A stretch of DNA of 64,000 bases from Paucimonas lemoignei (GCA_900475325.1 LS483371.1:5052001-5116000), one strand, 5' to 3'. Shown: positions 33,005 through 42,322, counted from the stretch's first letter. Made by a program: numbers and translations. Notes: generated from the sequence alone by a model not told the origin.

Positions 33005-33452
33005 CGTCAAGTTACTCCGTTAGAAAACTGACCGCCCCGACATGGAACGGGTAATGTACGGCGCGCAGTTTTCCCGAGGCTGAGAAGCAGCATCTTTGAA
33101 TGACGGAATAAATATTTTGCTGGGGCGGATTTGCGCTTGCTTTAGCCGCGAGCGTGGTGCCGACGATAAAGATCCAGCGCATAGGCCGACATCTTCGGCG
33201 CCCTTACGGTTCAGGGCAGGAATCCAGAGGCGGCGATTCCCTCTGTGGGAGCGAGCTTGCTCGCGAATGCGGCCGTACAGCCGATGCATCTCTATCGAAT
33301 GTACCAACCCCTTCGCGAATGAATTCGCTCCCACCGTTGGGCTGCGGGGTGTCAAGCAGATCGTATTTGCCGTTCTTCGTGGCCAAAGCCGTCCCTACGG
33401 TCGGTACGGCAATCCAAAGGCGGCGAATACCGCTGTGGGGCCGAGCCCCGGC
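33005..33452. other. Intergenic region between TonB receptor and tpsB
   Basis: About 450 bases without a supported gene. It contains a type B repeat at 33242-33334 and two further copies of short GGCGGCGAAT-type sequence near 33226 and 33421. The tpsB promoter must lie at its left side, but no clear -35/-10 pair stands out. Confidence 0.5.
33242..33334. repeat. Type B inverted-repeat element (AGCTTGCT variant)
   Basis: The left end is CTGTGGGAGCGAGCTTGCTC while the right end keeps the AATTC form. It is a mixed copy of the family. Confidence 0.85.
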
Positions 33453-35843
33453 TCAATGACTCACTTTCAACGTCAGCCCAACGGTCCTCGGGTCCCCTGG
33501 CAGCACGCCATAATCACCCGCGCCCAGCAGCGAATACACGGCGGTGATGTACTGGGTGTCGAGCACGTTGCGCACCCAGCTTTCGACGCTCCAGCTGCGA
33601 TCAGGGTCCCGAACGCCCAGCTGCAGGTTGGTCAAGCCATAGCCGGGTTGATAACTGCCGACGCCACCTTCGAGCGTTCCCTGGTAACCGCTGCGCACGC
33701 TGTAATCCAGGCCCGAATAAACCTCCAGACCCGCCTGCATTGGATAGCGGTAACCCACGGCCGCGGTGGCGCTCCATTCAGGCGCGTTATAGAGCCGCGC
33801 GCCGCTCAGGTCGCAGGTCCATTGCCCCGACCCCGGCGCACAGGGCGCATTTTTGAAATCGCGGTAACGCGCGTCGCTCCAGGCCGCGCCAAAGCGTAGA
33901 TCAATCCGCTCGTCGAGGCGCCAGGCAAAATCCATCTCAACGCCCCGCAAACGCACCGCGCCGACGTTCAACAGATTGTCACGCAGAGGCGGAGACAGCG
34001 CATTGACGGGGCGGCTGTAGGTCAGCGCCTGGTAATCATCGACGTCAGTCTGATACAGCGCCAGATTCAAGTGCGCCGAATCATTCCATAACCGGGTTTT
34101 CAGCCCCACCTCCAGAGAAGTCGCCTGTTCGGCTTTATAGGTGGGGTTAACCCCGGGGCTGACCACGTCCAGATTGATGCCGCCCGCCTTGGCCCCGCGC
34201 GACAGGCTGGTGTAGCCCAGGATCTGATCGTTGAAGCGATAACTCAGGCCGAACAGGCCGGAGACGTTCTGCTCGTCGACGGTGCTGCGTCGGTAGTAGT
34301 CGCCGCCCAACGCGACATCCCGGAGCAACTGCCCGCCCACCCTCGAAACCGGATCGCGCCCCAGCGGTGCAAGATTGACGACCTCGCGGGAAATCCACCC
34401 ATCCTTGCGCTCTTCGGTATAGCGCAGGCCAAAGGTCAGCTCCAGAGGATCACGCGGGCGCCAGGTGTATTGCCCGAACACCGCACGGGTGTCGCCGCTC
34501 TGTTCACCGTCGAAGCGCTGACCGGCACCGCTCAACAGGCTGGCAGGCACTTGCCGCGGTTGGGTGATGCCGAAGGCCTTCAGTTCCGGACGATCGCCCA
34601 GGAACCAGGCGCTGGCATCCTTGCCGAAGTCCACGTCGACCTTGCGATTCAGCTGCTGATGCAGGTAATAAAGGCCAACTACATAATCCAGCTGCTCGTT
34701 GACCTTGCCTGCCAGGCGCAACTCCTGGCTGAACTGACGCTGGTCGAGGCCGCTATCGGCTTGCGCAATCGCCAGGCCAGTGCCGTCGCCATCGCGGCTG
34801 TTGCGAAAGCGCCAGTCGCGATATCCGGTGAGGCTGGTCAGCACATGGTCATCATCCAGCGCCTGGGTCAGCTCCAGCGAAAGTCCGTTCTGCAAACTCT
34901 GGGTGCGGGTCACGCCATCCAGCCTGGTTTCTCGCCGATACGGGTCGGTTGGCGGCAAGGTATAGCCCATGAAAGCAGCACGCCCGAGGGTGTCTCGACT
35001 GTAATGGCTCGCCAGCAGTGCATTGCCGGTTTCGTCCTGCCACGCGCGATCAGCGATCAAGCGGGCACTGAATGTATCGTTGGGTTCCCATAGCAATTGT
35101 CCACGCAGACTCTGGCGGTCCTGATCATTGAGTCGCGAACCGTCTTGCCGGTTTTCAACCTCTGCGTCCCGGGCACTGTCTGACGCACTGAGTCGGCCCA
35201 TCAATACGCCGTCTATCAGCGGCCCGGACACCACTCCGCGATATTGGCGCAGGCCATCGCTTCCCATCGTGGCTTCGGCATTGGACTCGAAATAATCGGT
35301 CGGTTGACGCGTGACGATATTGATGGCCCCGGCACTGGTGTTCTTGCCGAACAACGTGCCTTGCGGGCCACGTAACACTTCGACGCGCTGGACATCGAGC
35401 AAATCATTGAAAGCCATTCCCGACCGGCCTAGGTAGATGCCGTCGACAAAGACGCCTACGCTGCTTTCCAGCCCGTCGTTATAGGCGGTGGCGCCAAACC
35501 CTCGCAGGCCAAACCCGGCATAGCGCGCGTTATGCCCCGACACCACGAGGCCAGGCACTCGCTCTTGAATAGCCTGCAAGGAATGCTGGCCGCTGGCGTC
35601 GAGCTGTTCACCGTCCAGCACGGTGAGCGAGATGGGCACATTCTGCGGTTTCTCCAGACGATGCCGCGCCGTGACTTCGGTTTCGTCCAGCGTCAGGACC
35701 GATGGCGCAGGAGTCGACGCACGCCCGCGGTCAACCGCCTCGGCATCGGCCAGAATCACAGGCGCCCACACTAAAAGACCGAGGCAAGAAGACCACTCGG
35801 CAATACACGGAAAAGGCAGCCTGCGATGCTTCCTATTACTCAT
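33453..35843 (-). CDS. TonB-dependent outer-membrane receptor
   Basis: 796-residue outer-membrane receptor that imports a ligand by TonB energy. A signal peptide (residues about 1-33, SSCLGLLVWAPVILADAEA) is followed by a TonB box-like segment LTLDETEVTARHR. The plug domain includes VPGLVVSGHNARYAGFGLRG and VEVLRGPQGTLFGKNTSAGAINIVTRQP. The 22-strand barrel ends in TVGLTLKVSH. There is no N-terminal signalling (STN) domain, so it does not act through a FecR-type anti-sigma factor. Its start lies inside the end of the hybrid kinase gene (8-base overlap), so it is the output or partner of that two-component system. The ligand is unknown; the ferric siderophore class is only a guess. Confidence 0.9.
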   Translation of the reverse strand: MSNRKHRRLPFPCIAEWSSCLGLLVWAPVILADAEAVDRGRASTPAPSVLTLDETEVTARHRLEKPQNVPISLTVLDGEQLDASGQHSLQAIQERVPGLVVSGHNARYAGFGLRGFGATAYNDGLESSVGVFVDGIYLGRSGMAFNDLLDVQRVEVLRGPQGTLFGKNTSAGAINIVTRQPTDYFESNAEATMGSDGLRQYRGVVSGPLIDGVLMGRLSASDSARDAEVENRQDGSRLNDQDRQSLRGQLLWEPNDTFSARLIADRAWQDETGNALLASHYSRDTLGRAAFMGYTLPPTDPYRRETRLDGVTRTQSLQNGLSLELTQALDDDHVLTSLTGYRDWRFRNSRDGDGTGLAIAQADSGLDQRQFSQELRLAGKVNEQLDYVVGLYYLHQQLNRKVDVDFGKDASAWFLGDRPELKAFGITQPRQVPASLLSGAGQRFDGEQSGDTRAVFGQYTWRPRDPLELTFGLRYTEERKDGWISREVVNLAPLGRDPVSRVGGQLLRDVALGGDYYRRSTVDEQNVSGLFGLSYRFNDQILGYTSLSRGAKAGGINLDVVSPGVNPTYKAEQATSLEVGLKTRLWNDSAHLNLALYQTDVDDYQALTYSRPVNALSPPLRDNLLNVGAVRLRGVEMDFAWRLDERIDLRFGAAWSDARYRDFKNAPCAPGSGQWTCDLSGARLYNAPEWSATAAVGYRYPMQAGLEVYSGLDYSVRSGYQGTLEGGVGSYQPGYGLTNLQLGVRDPDRSWSVESWVRNVLDTQYITAVYSLLGAGDYGVLPGDPRTVGLTLKVSH

Positions 35844-38244
35844 CGACCGTGCTCGGTAGCGCCGTTGATTGACGTTGCCGTGTCAGCGCATCAATGCCGA
35901 AAATCAGCTCGTTACCCGATGCTGGCTTGAGCATCGTGGCATCGAAATCCAGCGTTTGGGGGTATCCGGCAGGTCGCCGAGGTGGCGCCGACGAGTAAAG
36001 CAATACCGGCACCTCCGGCCAGTCGGCACGCAGGCGCTGCAGAAGTGCCCAGCCGTCCATGACCGGCATCATCTGGTCAGTCATCACCAGGTCGAAGGTG
36101 TATTCATTGAGCAGCGCCAGCGCACGTTCGCCATTCTCGGCCACGACGACATCGACGCCATAACCGGTCAGGAAGTCATACAGCCACTCCCGATTAAGCT
36201 CGATGTCATCCACCACCAGGATGCGCTTGCCCTCGCCGTCGAACGCCAGCCAGTTGTTCTGCTCAGACGCGGTATCCAGCTCATCTTCGAGGGCGGCATC
36301 CAGGTCCAGGCTGAAGCTGAAACAACTGCCCCGTTGCGCCTCGGATACCACGTCGAGGCTACTGCCCATATGCGCGAGCAGTTGGCGGACTATGGATAAA
36401 CCCAGCCCGCTGCCTTCGTGATGCTCCGCATTGCTGCCCCGGCGGAAGGGCTCAAGGACGTGCTCAAGATCCTCCGACTCAATACCGATGCCGGTGTCCG
36501 TCACGCTGAAGTGCACCTGGGCGCGTTGTGAATCTGCCGCAGTCCGGTTGGTGACTTCAACGGTAATGCAACCGTGGCGCGTGAACTTGGAGGCGTTGGC
36601 CAACAGGTTGATCAACACTTGGCGCAAGCGCCGGAAATCCGCTTTCAGCAGCACGGGCAAGTCTTCGGCAAAACGGCAGACAAACAGGTTGTCCTGCCGT
36701 GCAGCCAGCAGTCGCCCGTCTTCTTCGACCTGTTGAAGAAACCGGTAGAAGTAACCCGCCGCCAGCGATAGCTCCAACTGCTGCAATTCACTGCGCGAGA
36801 ACTCCAGCAACTCGTCAATCAGTTCCAGTTGATGACGTGCGTTATTTTCAATGCGTTGGGTGTAGTGGGTGACGCGGTCCGGAGTGCTGCCCAGCAGGCG
36901 TGCGTAATCAATGATGGTCACCAGCGGGGCGCGCAAGTCGTGACTGATCCGCGCCATCAGCGAGCTACGGGCCTGCAGCGAATCATTCAACTGCTGGGTG
37001 CGCAGCGTGACGGTGTTCTCCAGGCGCTGGTGTTCCGTCTGCCGCTGCTCATCAAGATCAGCCAGGGCGTGCCGTTCCCGGGCACGGCCACGGCTGACCT
37101 CCACGATCAGGGTACAGACCAGCAGTGCGATCCCCGGCAGGATCGATGACAGATCATATCGATCGGCCTTGGCCTGCCAGGGCAATTGCTCAAGCGACAG
37201 CACGTAACGAACCAGAAACTGCACCCCGAACAGACCGACGACGATCCAGGCCATGGGGTTGAATTTGATCCCCCGACGCAGGCCCATGATCAATGTCAGG
37301 GGTAGCATCACGTAAATGCCGTACAGAAAAACCAGCGTAATCTTCGCGCCTTCTTGCGGGTCGACACCCAGCGCCCACAGCCTGCTGGCAGCAAAACCAA
37401 CCAGCTGCAACGAGAACAACCAACCGAGGATTTTCGGCAAGCGCCTGACTTCCAGCAGTATCCGGGCATAGCCGAGGAAAAACGCAAAAGAGGCGACGGT
37501 GAAGAAGGTGTAAATCAGCGGTGTATAAGGGGATACGGCAGGCCAGAACACCAGATAACCATTGGCGACGCAGGTCATCAACAAATAGGTCAGGACCAGC
37601 CCCGCATGGACTTGCAGTAACCGCGATCGCACTATCCAGCCCATGATGAGACTGAAGGGCACGAACAGAAAAACAATGCCCAGCGCAACGCCATCTATCA
37701 GATCAACGTGTTGTCGTCTGTCCAGCAGCCCGCGATCCGACCAGATTTGAGGGTGGATAAGCAGCAACGAATTACTGGCAACCCGGATCAATACCGTCGC
37801 GACTTCACCGCCATCCAGCTGTAACGGAAATACGGGCTGGCGAGAGGGCATGGGCCATTCATCCACCGGGTACGCGTTACCCGCGTGCTGCTCCTGTCGG
37901 CGCTCGGCACCCATGACGTACACCTGAATATTTTCCAGGCGGGGTTCTCCAACGGTCAGCCACTGCGTGCAACTACCCTGGGCCGTGTTCTTTACGGTCA
38001 GCCGCAACCAGAACGCTGCCGATGAATAGCTGGGAGGCGACCATTTATCGGCCGGCTGAAAGTGCTCCGGCGACAGGGCCAGGACCTGATCTGCAGTCAA
38101 CTGGGCGCCAGTGTCTTCCAGCACCTGAGTCAAGGACGTGAGTTCTTTCTGGTCAGACAGGCAAGCGTCCACGACCGACGTCGCGGCCTGAGCTTCACCG
38201 AGGGTGCAGATCAAAAGCAGCAGCAGACGAATCCAGACCGTCAC
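35836..38244 (-). CDS. Hybrid sensor histidine kinase with 7TMR-DISM sensor and receiver domain
   Basis: 802 residues in the inner membrane. The order is: signal peptide (IRLLLLLICTLGEAQA), a periplasmic DISM2-type beta domain (about 25-175), seven membrane helices (about 185-390), a coiled coil, a DHp domain with the H box ISHDLRAPL, an ATPase domain (NLLANASKFT, DTGIGI, GSGLGLSIVRQ) and a C-terminal receiver with phospho-acceptor Asp in DLVMTDQMMPVMDG. The start is GTG at 38244, overlapping the AraC-type regulator's stop by 4 bases. The end overlaps the TonB receptor start by 8. The carbohydrate-like DISM sensor suggests a periplasmic or surface-derived signal. Confidence 0.92.
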   Translation of the reverse strand: MTVWIRLLLLLICTLGEAQAATSVVDACLSDQKELTSLTQVLEDTGAQLTADQVLALSPEHFQPADKWSPPSYSSAAFWLRLTVKNTAQGSCTQWLTVGEPRLENIQVYVMGAERRQEQHAGNAYPVDEWPMPSRQPVFPLQLDGGEVATVLIRVASNSLLLIHPQIWSDRGLLDRRQHVDLIDGVALGIVFLFVPFSLIMGWIVRSRLLQVHAGLVLTYLLMTCVANGYLVFWPAVSPYTPLIYTFFTVASFAFFLGYARILLEVRRLPKILGWLFSLQLVGFAASRLWALGVDPQEGAKITLVFLYGIYVMLPLTLIMGLRRGIKFNPMAWIVVGLFGVQFLVRYVLSLEQLPWQAKADRYDLSSILPGIALLVCTLIVEVSRGRARERHALADLDEQRQTEHQRLENTVTLRTQQLNDSLQARSSLMARISHDLRAPLVTIIDYARLLGSTPDRVTHYTQRIENNARHQLELIDELLEFSRSELQQLELSLAAGYFYRFLQQVEEDGRLLAARQDNLFVCRFAEDLPVLLKADFRRLRQVLINLLANASKFTRHGCITVEVTNRTAADSQRAQVHFSVTDTGIGIESEDLEHVLEPFRRGSNAEHHEGSGLGLSIVRQLLAHMGSSLDVVSEAQRGSCFSFSLDLDAALEDELDTASEQNNWLAFDGEGKRILVVDDIELNREWLYDFLTGYGVDVVVAENGERALALLNEYTFDLVMTDQMMPVMDGWALLQRLRADWPEVPVLLYSSAPPRRPAGYPQTLDFDATMLKPASGNELIFGIDALTRQRQSTALPSTVDE

Positions 38245-39041
38245 ACGCGCCCACCCGTTTCCTTCTCGTCCTGAGCCTGCTGCCTGAATTGGCTGGGCGT
38301 CATTGCGAACCTTTCGCGAAAGGCCGTCGCAAAGTTTGCAGCACTTTTGAAGCCTATATAGTCGGCTATGTCCTGCATGTTCATCGAACCGCTCAACAGC
38401 AGCTCTTGCCCTCGCAGCAACCGAGCTTCGCGCACGTAGCCAAAAACAGTGGTCCCCAGGCGGGCGCGAAAAATGCCGGAGAGGCGCTTTTCATGGGTGC
38501 CGACCTTCAGCGCAATGTCAGTCAGGGAGGGCAAAGCATCCAGGTTTTGTGCGATGAAACGCATCGCCGCCTGAAGGACGACCTGGTCCGCATCAACGGG
38601 CGATACTGATTCGACAGGGAGAGACACTACGGCATCCGCACGCCGCGTCAGCTGCAAGTGCAGCCGAATTCGGGCCAGGACTTCATGAGGTTCGAACGGC
38701 TTGAGGACATAGTCCACCCCACCCAGTGCAAAGCCTTCCAGGCGTTCTTCCAGAGAGCTGGATGATGTCAGGAATATAACGGGCGTCGTGCGGGTAGCCG
38801 GTGCTTCGCGCAGCAGACGGCACAACGTGAAGCCGCTCATTTTTGGCATTCGGACATCGAGCAGGATCAAGTCGGGCCGTAGCGTCAGGGCGCGATGGTA
38901 ACCCTGCTGAGGATCACTGGCGAAAGACAGCCGCCACTGTAGTGATTGCAGTAAAAGCAGCAGAGGCCGAATTTCGCTCACGGTGTCATCGACAATCAAG
39001 ACATGAGGCTTGTTATCGGGTGAAACGGCATCAGCCTCCAT
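38241..39041 (-). CDS. Response regulator with AraC-type DNA-binding domain
   Basis: 266 residues. The N-terminal receiver (about 12-130) has the acidic pair in VLIVDDT, phospho-acceptor Asp in DLILLDVRMPKMSG, the Thr in VIFLTSS and the conserved Lys in YVLKPFEPHE, so all key residues are present. The C-terminal AraC/XylS domain (about 165-255) has two helix-turn-helix units (SLTDIALKVGTHEKRLSGIFRA and MNMQDIADYIGFKSAANFATAFRERF). GAAGAAGTAG precedes the ATG. It is first in an overlapping three-gene operon with the 7TM hybrid kinase and the TonB receptor and probably controls that receptor. Confidence 0.92.
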   Translation of the reverse strand: MEADAVSPDNKPHVLIVDDTVSEIRPLLLLLQSLQWRLSFASDPQQGYHRALTLRPDLILLDVRMPKMSGFTLCRLLREAPATRTTPVIFLTSSSSLEERLEGFALGGVDYVLKPFEPHEVLARIRLHLQLTRRADAVVSLPVESVSPVDADQVVLQAAMRFIAQNLDALPSLTDIALKVGTHEKRLSGIFRARLGTTVFGYVREARLLRGQELLLSGSMNMQDIADYIGFKSAANFATAFRERFAMTPSQFRQQAQDEKETGGRV

Positions 39042-39179
39042 CTACTTCTTCCTTGCGTCTCATGTTTAAGCGAGCGATTACGTCAAACCGCGCCAGCATA
39101 CAGAGCGTGGCCGATCCTAAGACATTACGAACAGCAAGTCATTAGCAACTTCCTCACGACCAGGATTCGCACGTGGCCG

Positions 39180-40376
39180 CTATAACGCCGCCCCTCCCTT
39201 CCCCACCTCCTCATGCACCTGAATCTTGCGCACCACCGGCGCACCCACCGCCACAATCATGGCGATAAACCAGAACACAGCACTCACCCCAATCAACGCG
39301 CCAAACGATCCCGCCACCATGGGTATGAGGAAGCCCGATGCGTTGATGGCGGTCATGCGGATGCCCAGGGCTTCGCCATGACGGGCAGGGGGTGTGACTT
39401 GCATGAGCAGGCTGATGATCATCGGTTGCACGCCGCCCAGTGCCGCGCCGAGCACGACGGAGCAGGCGATCATCTGGGAGGGCAGCGCGGCGAATGGGTA
39501 GGCGATGAAAACGCTGACGGTGATAACGAGGGACGTGGTGATGATTTGCTTTTCGCTGAAGCGACTGGCGATCAGGGGCAGCACCAGGCGGATCAAACCA
39601 GTGGCGAGGGCGAACGCGCCGAGGATGACGCCAATGGTTGAAGCATCAATGCCTCGCTCGAAGCCCAGCACGGGGACGAGAAACGAGTGAATGTCCCAGA
39701 CGCAGGACAGCAGCCAATTGACGAACAGGATGTAGCGAAAGTTGGAGGAGCGCAGCAGCCCCCACGCACGGGTCGGGAGCGCGGTGGAGTCACGCGGCTC
39801 GACTGGGAGTTCACGTACAAAAAACAGCAGCAACCAGGTCAACAGCGGCAGGCAGCCCAGCACGGCGAAGCAGATGCGAAAGGACGACAGATCACCCGAT
39901 GCTTGCGTTGCGTGATCGATGATCAGCCCCGCCGAGTAGGGCCCGATGAAGCTTGAGATGGAGGGCGATATGGCTAGCCAGCTGAAAAATTGCCGCCTCT
40001 GAATGATCGAGTTCGCGGCGCGGCCAATGTGCCGTTGCAGCACGATCTGCGTCACCCCGGCAGCGGCGCCGACCACCATGGCCGCCACACACAGCGATGT
40101 AATGGTCGGGAACAGCGTCAGCACTGCCAATGCCAGCACGGCGGCAAATATCGCGAAAGTCATTGGCCGCTTGAAGCCTTGCCGGTCCGAGTACTTACCG
40201 ACCGGAATCGCCATGAACATCTGGCTCAGTGCAAACAGCGCAACCAGGGCACCTACCGCACCCGCGCTGTACCCCAGCGAAAGGGTAAACAGCGGCGCTG
40301 CCAGCCGCAGCCCGCTCATGGCGGTCAGCAGAAACACCTGAGCAAAGATCAGTTGCAATAATTCTTTTCGCGACAT
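39180..40376 (-). CDS. MFS transporter, drug-efflux-like
   Basis: 398 residues with 12 predicted membrane helices in two six-helix halves. The MFS loop 2-3 motif GKYSDRQGFKRP is present at about 61-72, and a second related loop falls near SRFSEKQ in the C-terminal half. The central loop carries ELPVEPRDSTALPTR. There is no substrate-specific motif I can name, so it may export a drug or metabolite or import a small acid. It is alone on the minus strand between the AraC-type regulator operon and a toxin-like gene. The C-terminal tail QVHEEVGKGGAAL is hydrophilic and cytoplasmic. Confidence 0.85.
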   Translation of the reverse strand: MSRKELLQLIFAQVFLLTAMSGLRLAAPLFTLSLGYSAGAVGALVALFALSQMFMAIPVGKYSDRQGFKRPMTFAIFAAVLALAVLTLFPTITSLCVAAMVVGAAAGVTQIVLQRHIGRAANSIIQRRQFFSWLAISPSISSFIGPYSAGLIIDHATQASGDLSSFRICFAVLGCLPLLTWLLLFFVRELPVEPRDSTALPTRAWGLLRSSNFRYILFVNWLLSCVWDIHSFLVPVLGFERGIDASTIGVILGAFALATGLIRLVLPLIASRFSEKQIITTSLVITVSVFIAYPFAALPSQMIACSVVLGAALGGVQPMIISLLMQVTPPARHGEALGIRMTAINASGFLIPMVAGSFGALIGVSAVFWFIAMIVAVGAPVVRKIQVHEEVGKGGAAL

Positions 40377-40609
40377 GAACGACTTCTTTTCAAACGCTCA
40401 CGTTCAAGCAGATCAATGCCTGAGAGCGGGATAAGAATACGGTCTGGCAGGTGCAACAGAGTCTGCACGGCAGGTGTTGCATCGCAAGACAGGAGCGGAA
40501 AAAACGGGCTGCAGCGGTAGCCGATGTTATCCATCCGTTAGCGATCTTGCTAGCAGTCTGCGCACTTCATTTCGATGGCACTACAGGCCCACGAAAAACT
40601 TGGGGGGTT

Positions 40610-41050
40610 CTAGTTTTTGTCGCGCCAGTCTTTCGCGAGGCGTGACAGATATTTCATCGTCAGCCTGTCCTTTGCCCTGCCGTGAGCATCGGGCCATAGA
40701 AATGCAAGCAGCAGGTACCTGTCTTCCTCCAACTCGCCAGGCACATACACCAGCGCGGCATCGTCTCCAGGTTTGCCTCTTTGGCAGGTTCGCTGATGCT
40801 GCGGGAGGTTTTTCGCAAAGGCTGCAGGCGGGATCTTTATGTGGATGTGCATCAAGCAGGCTTGAACCGCCTGAGGGGGCTGCATGTAAGCGGAGTCTTT
40901 GCCAAAAATGCTTGGCAACTCCGCTCTGCCAGAGCCGATGTAACGGGAGAATTCGGCTTTCAGGGTCGCTGACAGCCCGACGTGCTTGGCGTCTACCGGC
41001 TGAAAAAACTCTGCAAATGTATCGCTGTGGAAAAGTACTTCGACCGCCAT
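40610..41050 (-). CDS. YafO-family toxin-like protein
   Basis: A 146-residue protein resembling the YafO ribosome-dependent mRNA interferase. The stretch ELPSIFGKDSAYMQPP matches YafO LPDIFGRDALYD. HIHIKIPPA corresponds to YafO AHIHL. DAALVYVPGELEEDRYLLLAFLWPDAHGRAKD parallels YafO EAHLVYCQGAFDEQAWLLIAILKPEPHKLARD. AAGGGA lies 5 bases before the ATG. It begins 8 bases after the 166-residue gene upstream, in the position of a toxin behind its antitoxin. That partner is not a Phd/YafN-type protein. Function is inferred from sequence likeness only; the catalytic residues of YafO are not firmly established. Confidence 0.72.
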   Translation of the reverse strand: MAVEVLFHSDTFAEFFQPVDAKHVGLSATLKAEFSRYIGSGRAELPSIFGKDSAYMQPPQAVQACLMHIHIKIPPAAFAKNLPQHQRTCQRGKPGDDAALVYVPGELEEDRYLLLAFLWPDAHGRAKDRLTMKYLSRLAKDWRDKN

Positions 41051-41058
41051 TCAATCCC

Positions 41059-41559
41059 TTAGGCGAGTCCGCCGAGTTTTTTCGTCGTGTGATCGGCTAA
41101 CGCCCTCAACCCGTCAGGAGACAGCTGACTCTCAAACTCGACAGGCTGGACAAAGAATTGCCGATAAAAACTGTCCAGCATCCCCAGGCGCGTCCTGGTC
41201 TTGGCGACAGCACGGCGCAAGGCAAGGTGATCCGCAGACAGCTCAGTCGGCACAACAGCTGTTTTCAGCGAACGCTCAAGCACGCGAACTGCGCTTAAAA
41301 GCTCCATATTCCTGCGAAAACGCTCATCATCAAGGGCGTCAGTATCGTAGGCAGTCTTGAGCACGGCAGCATAAATCAAGTCCAGCTCGCGCCAGCCTTG
41401 AGTGAGTTCGGAAATCGTGGCGCGCATGTCGCGGACATTCGGATGTTTGAATGGCGCCTCGTGACTTGCAGCCTGATGGCTCGCTGGCTCGATCGCGCAA
41501 TAATCACCCACCAGCGCTAACGCTGTGACGATCAACGTCGAAGCGGCTGTGATGGACAT
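41059..41559 (-). CDS. Unrecognised protein upstream of the YafO-like toxin (possible antitoxin or partner)
   Basis: 166 residues, no known family recognised. The N-terminus (MSITAASTLIVTALALVG) is hydrophobic and could be a membrane anchor or signal. The rest is helical and charged, with RDMRATISELTQGWRELDLIYAAVL and RRAVAKTRTRLGMLDSFYRQFF. It ends SPDGLRALADHTTKKLGGLA. AGGAGGTAATC gives a perfect ribosome site. The toxin-like gene follows after 8 bases on the same strand. The two form an operon, so this is the natural antitoxin candidate, yet a membrane-associated antitoxin for a YafO toxin would be unusual. Confidence 0.7.
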   Translation of the reverse strand: MSITAASTLIVTALALVGDYCAIEPASHQAASHEAPFKHPNVRDMRATISELTQGWRELDLIYAAVLKTAYDTDALDDERFRRNMELLSAVRVLERSLKTAVVPTELSADHLALRRAVAKTRTRLGMLDSFYRQFFVQPVEFESQLSPDGLRALADHTTKKLGGLA

Positions 41560-42190
41560 GATTACCTCCTTGAACGTGCTGAGTTTTACATTGAAGCTGG
41601 AGCGCGATTATCGACACGCCAACTGCCAAGTCAACACCATTGGCGCGCCACGAAACTGAAACTAACGAAATCGTGGCGCACAGGAAATGACTATAGAACA
41701 GGGGGCGGCCACCTGCGCTGGGTTACAAGGCTATCGGCCGTTTCGTCGGATAATTGAAAACAGCCGAATGCCTCGCACCTCGCAATATCCCTACTTCACA
41801 CCGTCGCACAGGCTCATGGACGAGAGTCGCAGCTTCGGATCGGTGATTTTCAAGACGCGCGCCATGCAGCTGTCGTAGGTTTCGGCCGATCGGGTGCCGC
41901 TCGGGGTGGCCGCCGCATACTTGGCCCCGGCTGAAAGCGGTATGTCTGGCACGCCGTCATTCACAGCCTCCGGCAGCTCCTACAGGGTCGGGTGTCTGGC
42001 GTTAATGTCTGGTAATACCTGCGGGCTTTGCATGGGCGAAGGGATAGATATAAATACCGCACTCGCCCTGTGCCGAATCTCTAATCTGAGCACCGTCGTT
42101 GCCACATCAACGACCGGATTTGACGGTCCGTTTGGTATCAGCGCAGTGAGCTTCCCCCACGCAGGCGTCTGTCTGCGTGGTTGTGCAATG
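41560..42190. other. Gene-poor spacer with a gene remnant and repeat half-copy
   Basis: About 630 bases. It holds a short minus-strand coding relic (41791-41950), a half copy of the type A repeat (41956-41990) and a hairpin CCACGCAG/CTGCGTGG at 42157-42180 that may end earlier transcription. Weak plus-strand frames have no ribosome site. Confidence 0.5.
41791..41950 (-). pseudogene. C-terminal gene remnant
   Basis: The minus-strand frame reads [34 protein letters not shown] and on to LCDGVK, then TAG at 41793-41791. Composition is protein-like (two Cys, balanced charges). It has no start codon or ribosome site, because a repeat half-copy sits where the upstream part should be. It is probably the 3' end of a small secreted-protein gene cut by the repeat. 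Confidence 0.35.
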
Positions 42191-42285
42191 GCAGCTGTGC
42201 GTGGGAGGCCTTCGGGCCTGCCGGCTTGATACCTCCGGTTCGTCAACCCGCGTACAGCTGCCACCCTTTCGATTCCGAAGAAGGT
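42191..42285 (+). promoter_or_regulatory. Structured RNA leader, copy 1
   Basis: A 15-bp closing stem pairs 42191-42205 (GCAGCTGTGCGTGGG) with 42247-42261 (CCCGCGTACAGCTGC), including two G-U pairs. Inside are a 5-bp UUCG-capped hairpin (42206-42219) and a second stem (42221-42224 with 42235-42238). AGAAGGT follows at 42279. The same architecture with compensatory changes occurs at 46345. The element lies just before a small gene at 42323, so it is probably a 5' leader. Confidence 0.7.
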
Positions 42286-42322
42286 TATGTGGCAGCCCGA
42301 CTCTGCAAAGGACTTTCTGCAA

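Noticed and set aside
33020..33355. Minus-strand frame across the type B repeat near tpsB
   Set aside because: It is made mostly of repeat sequence and lacks a start site.
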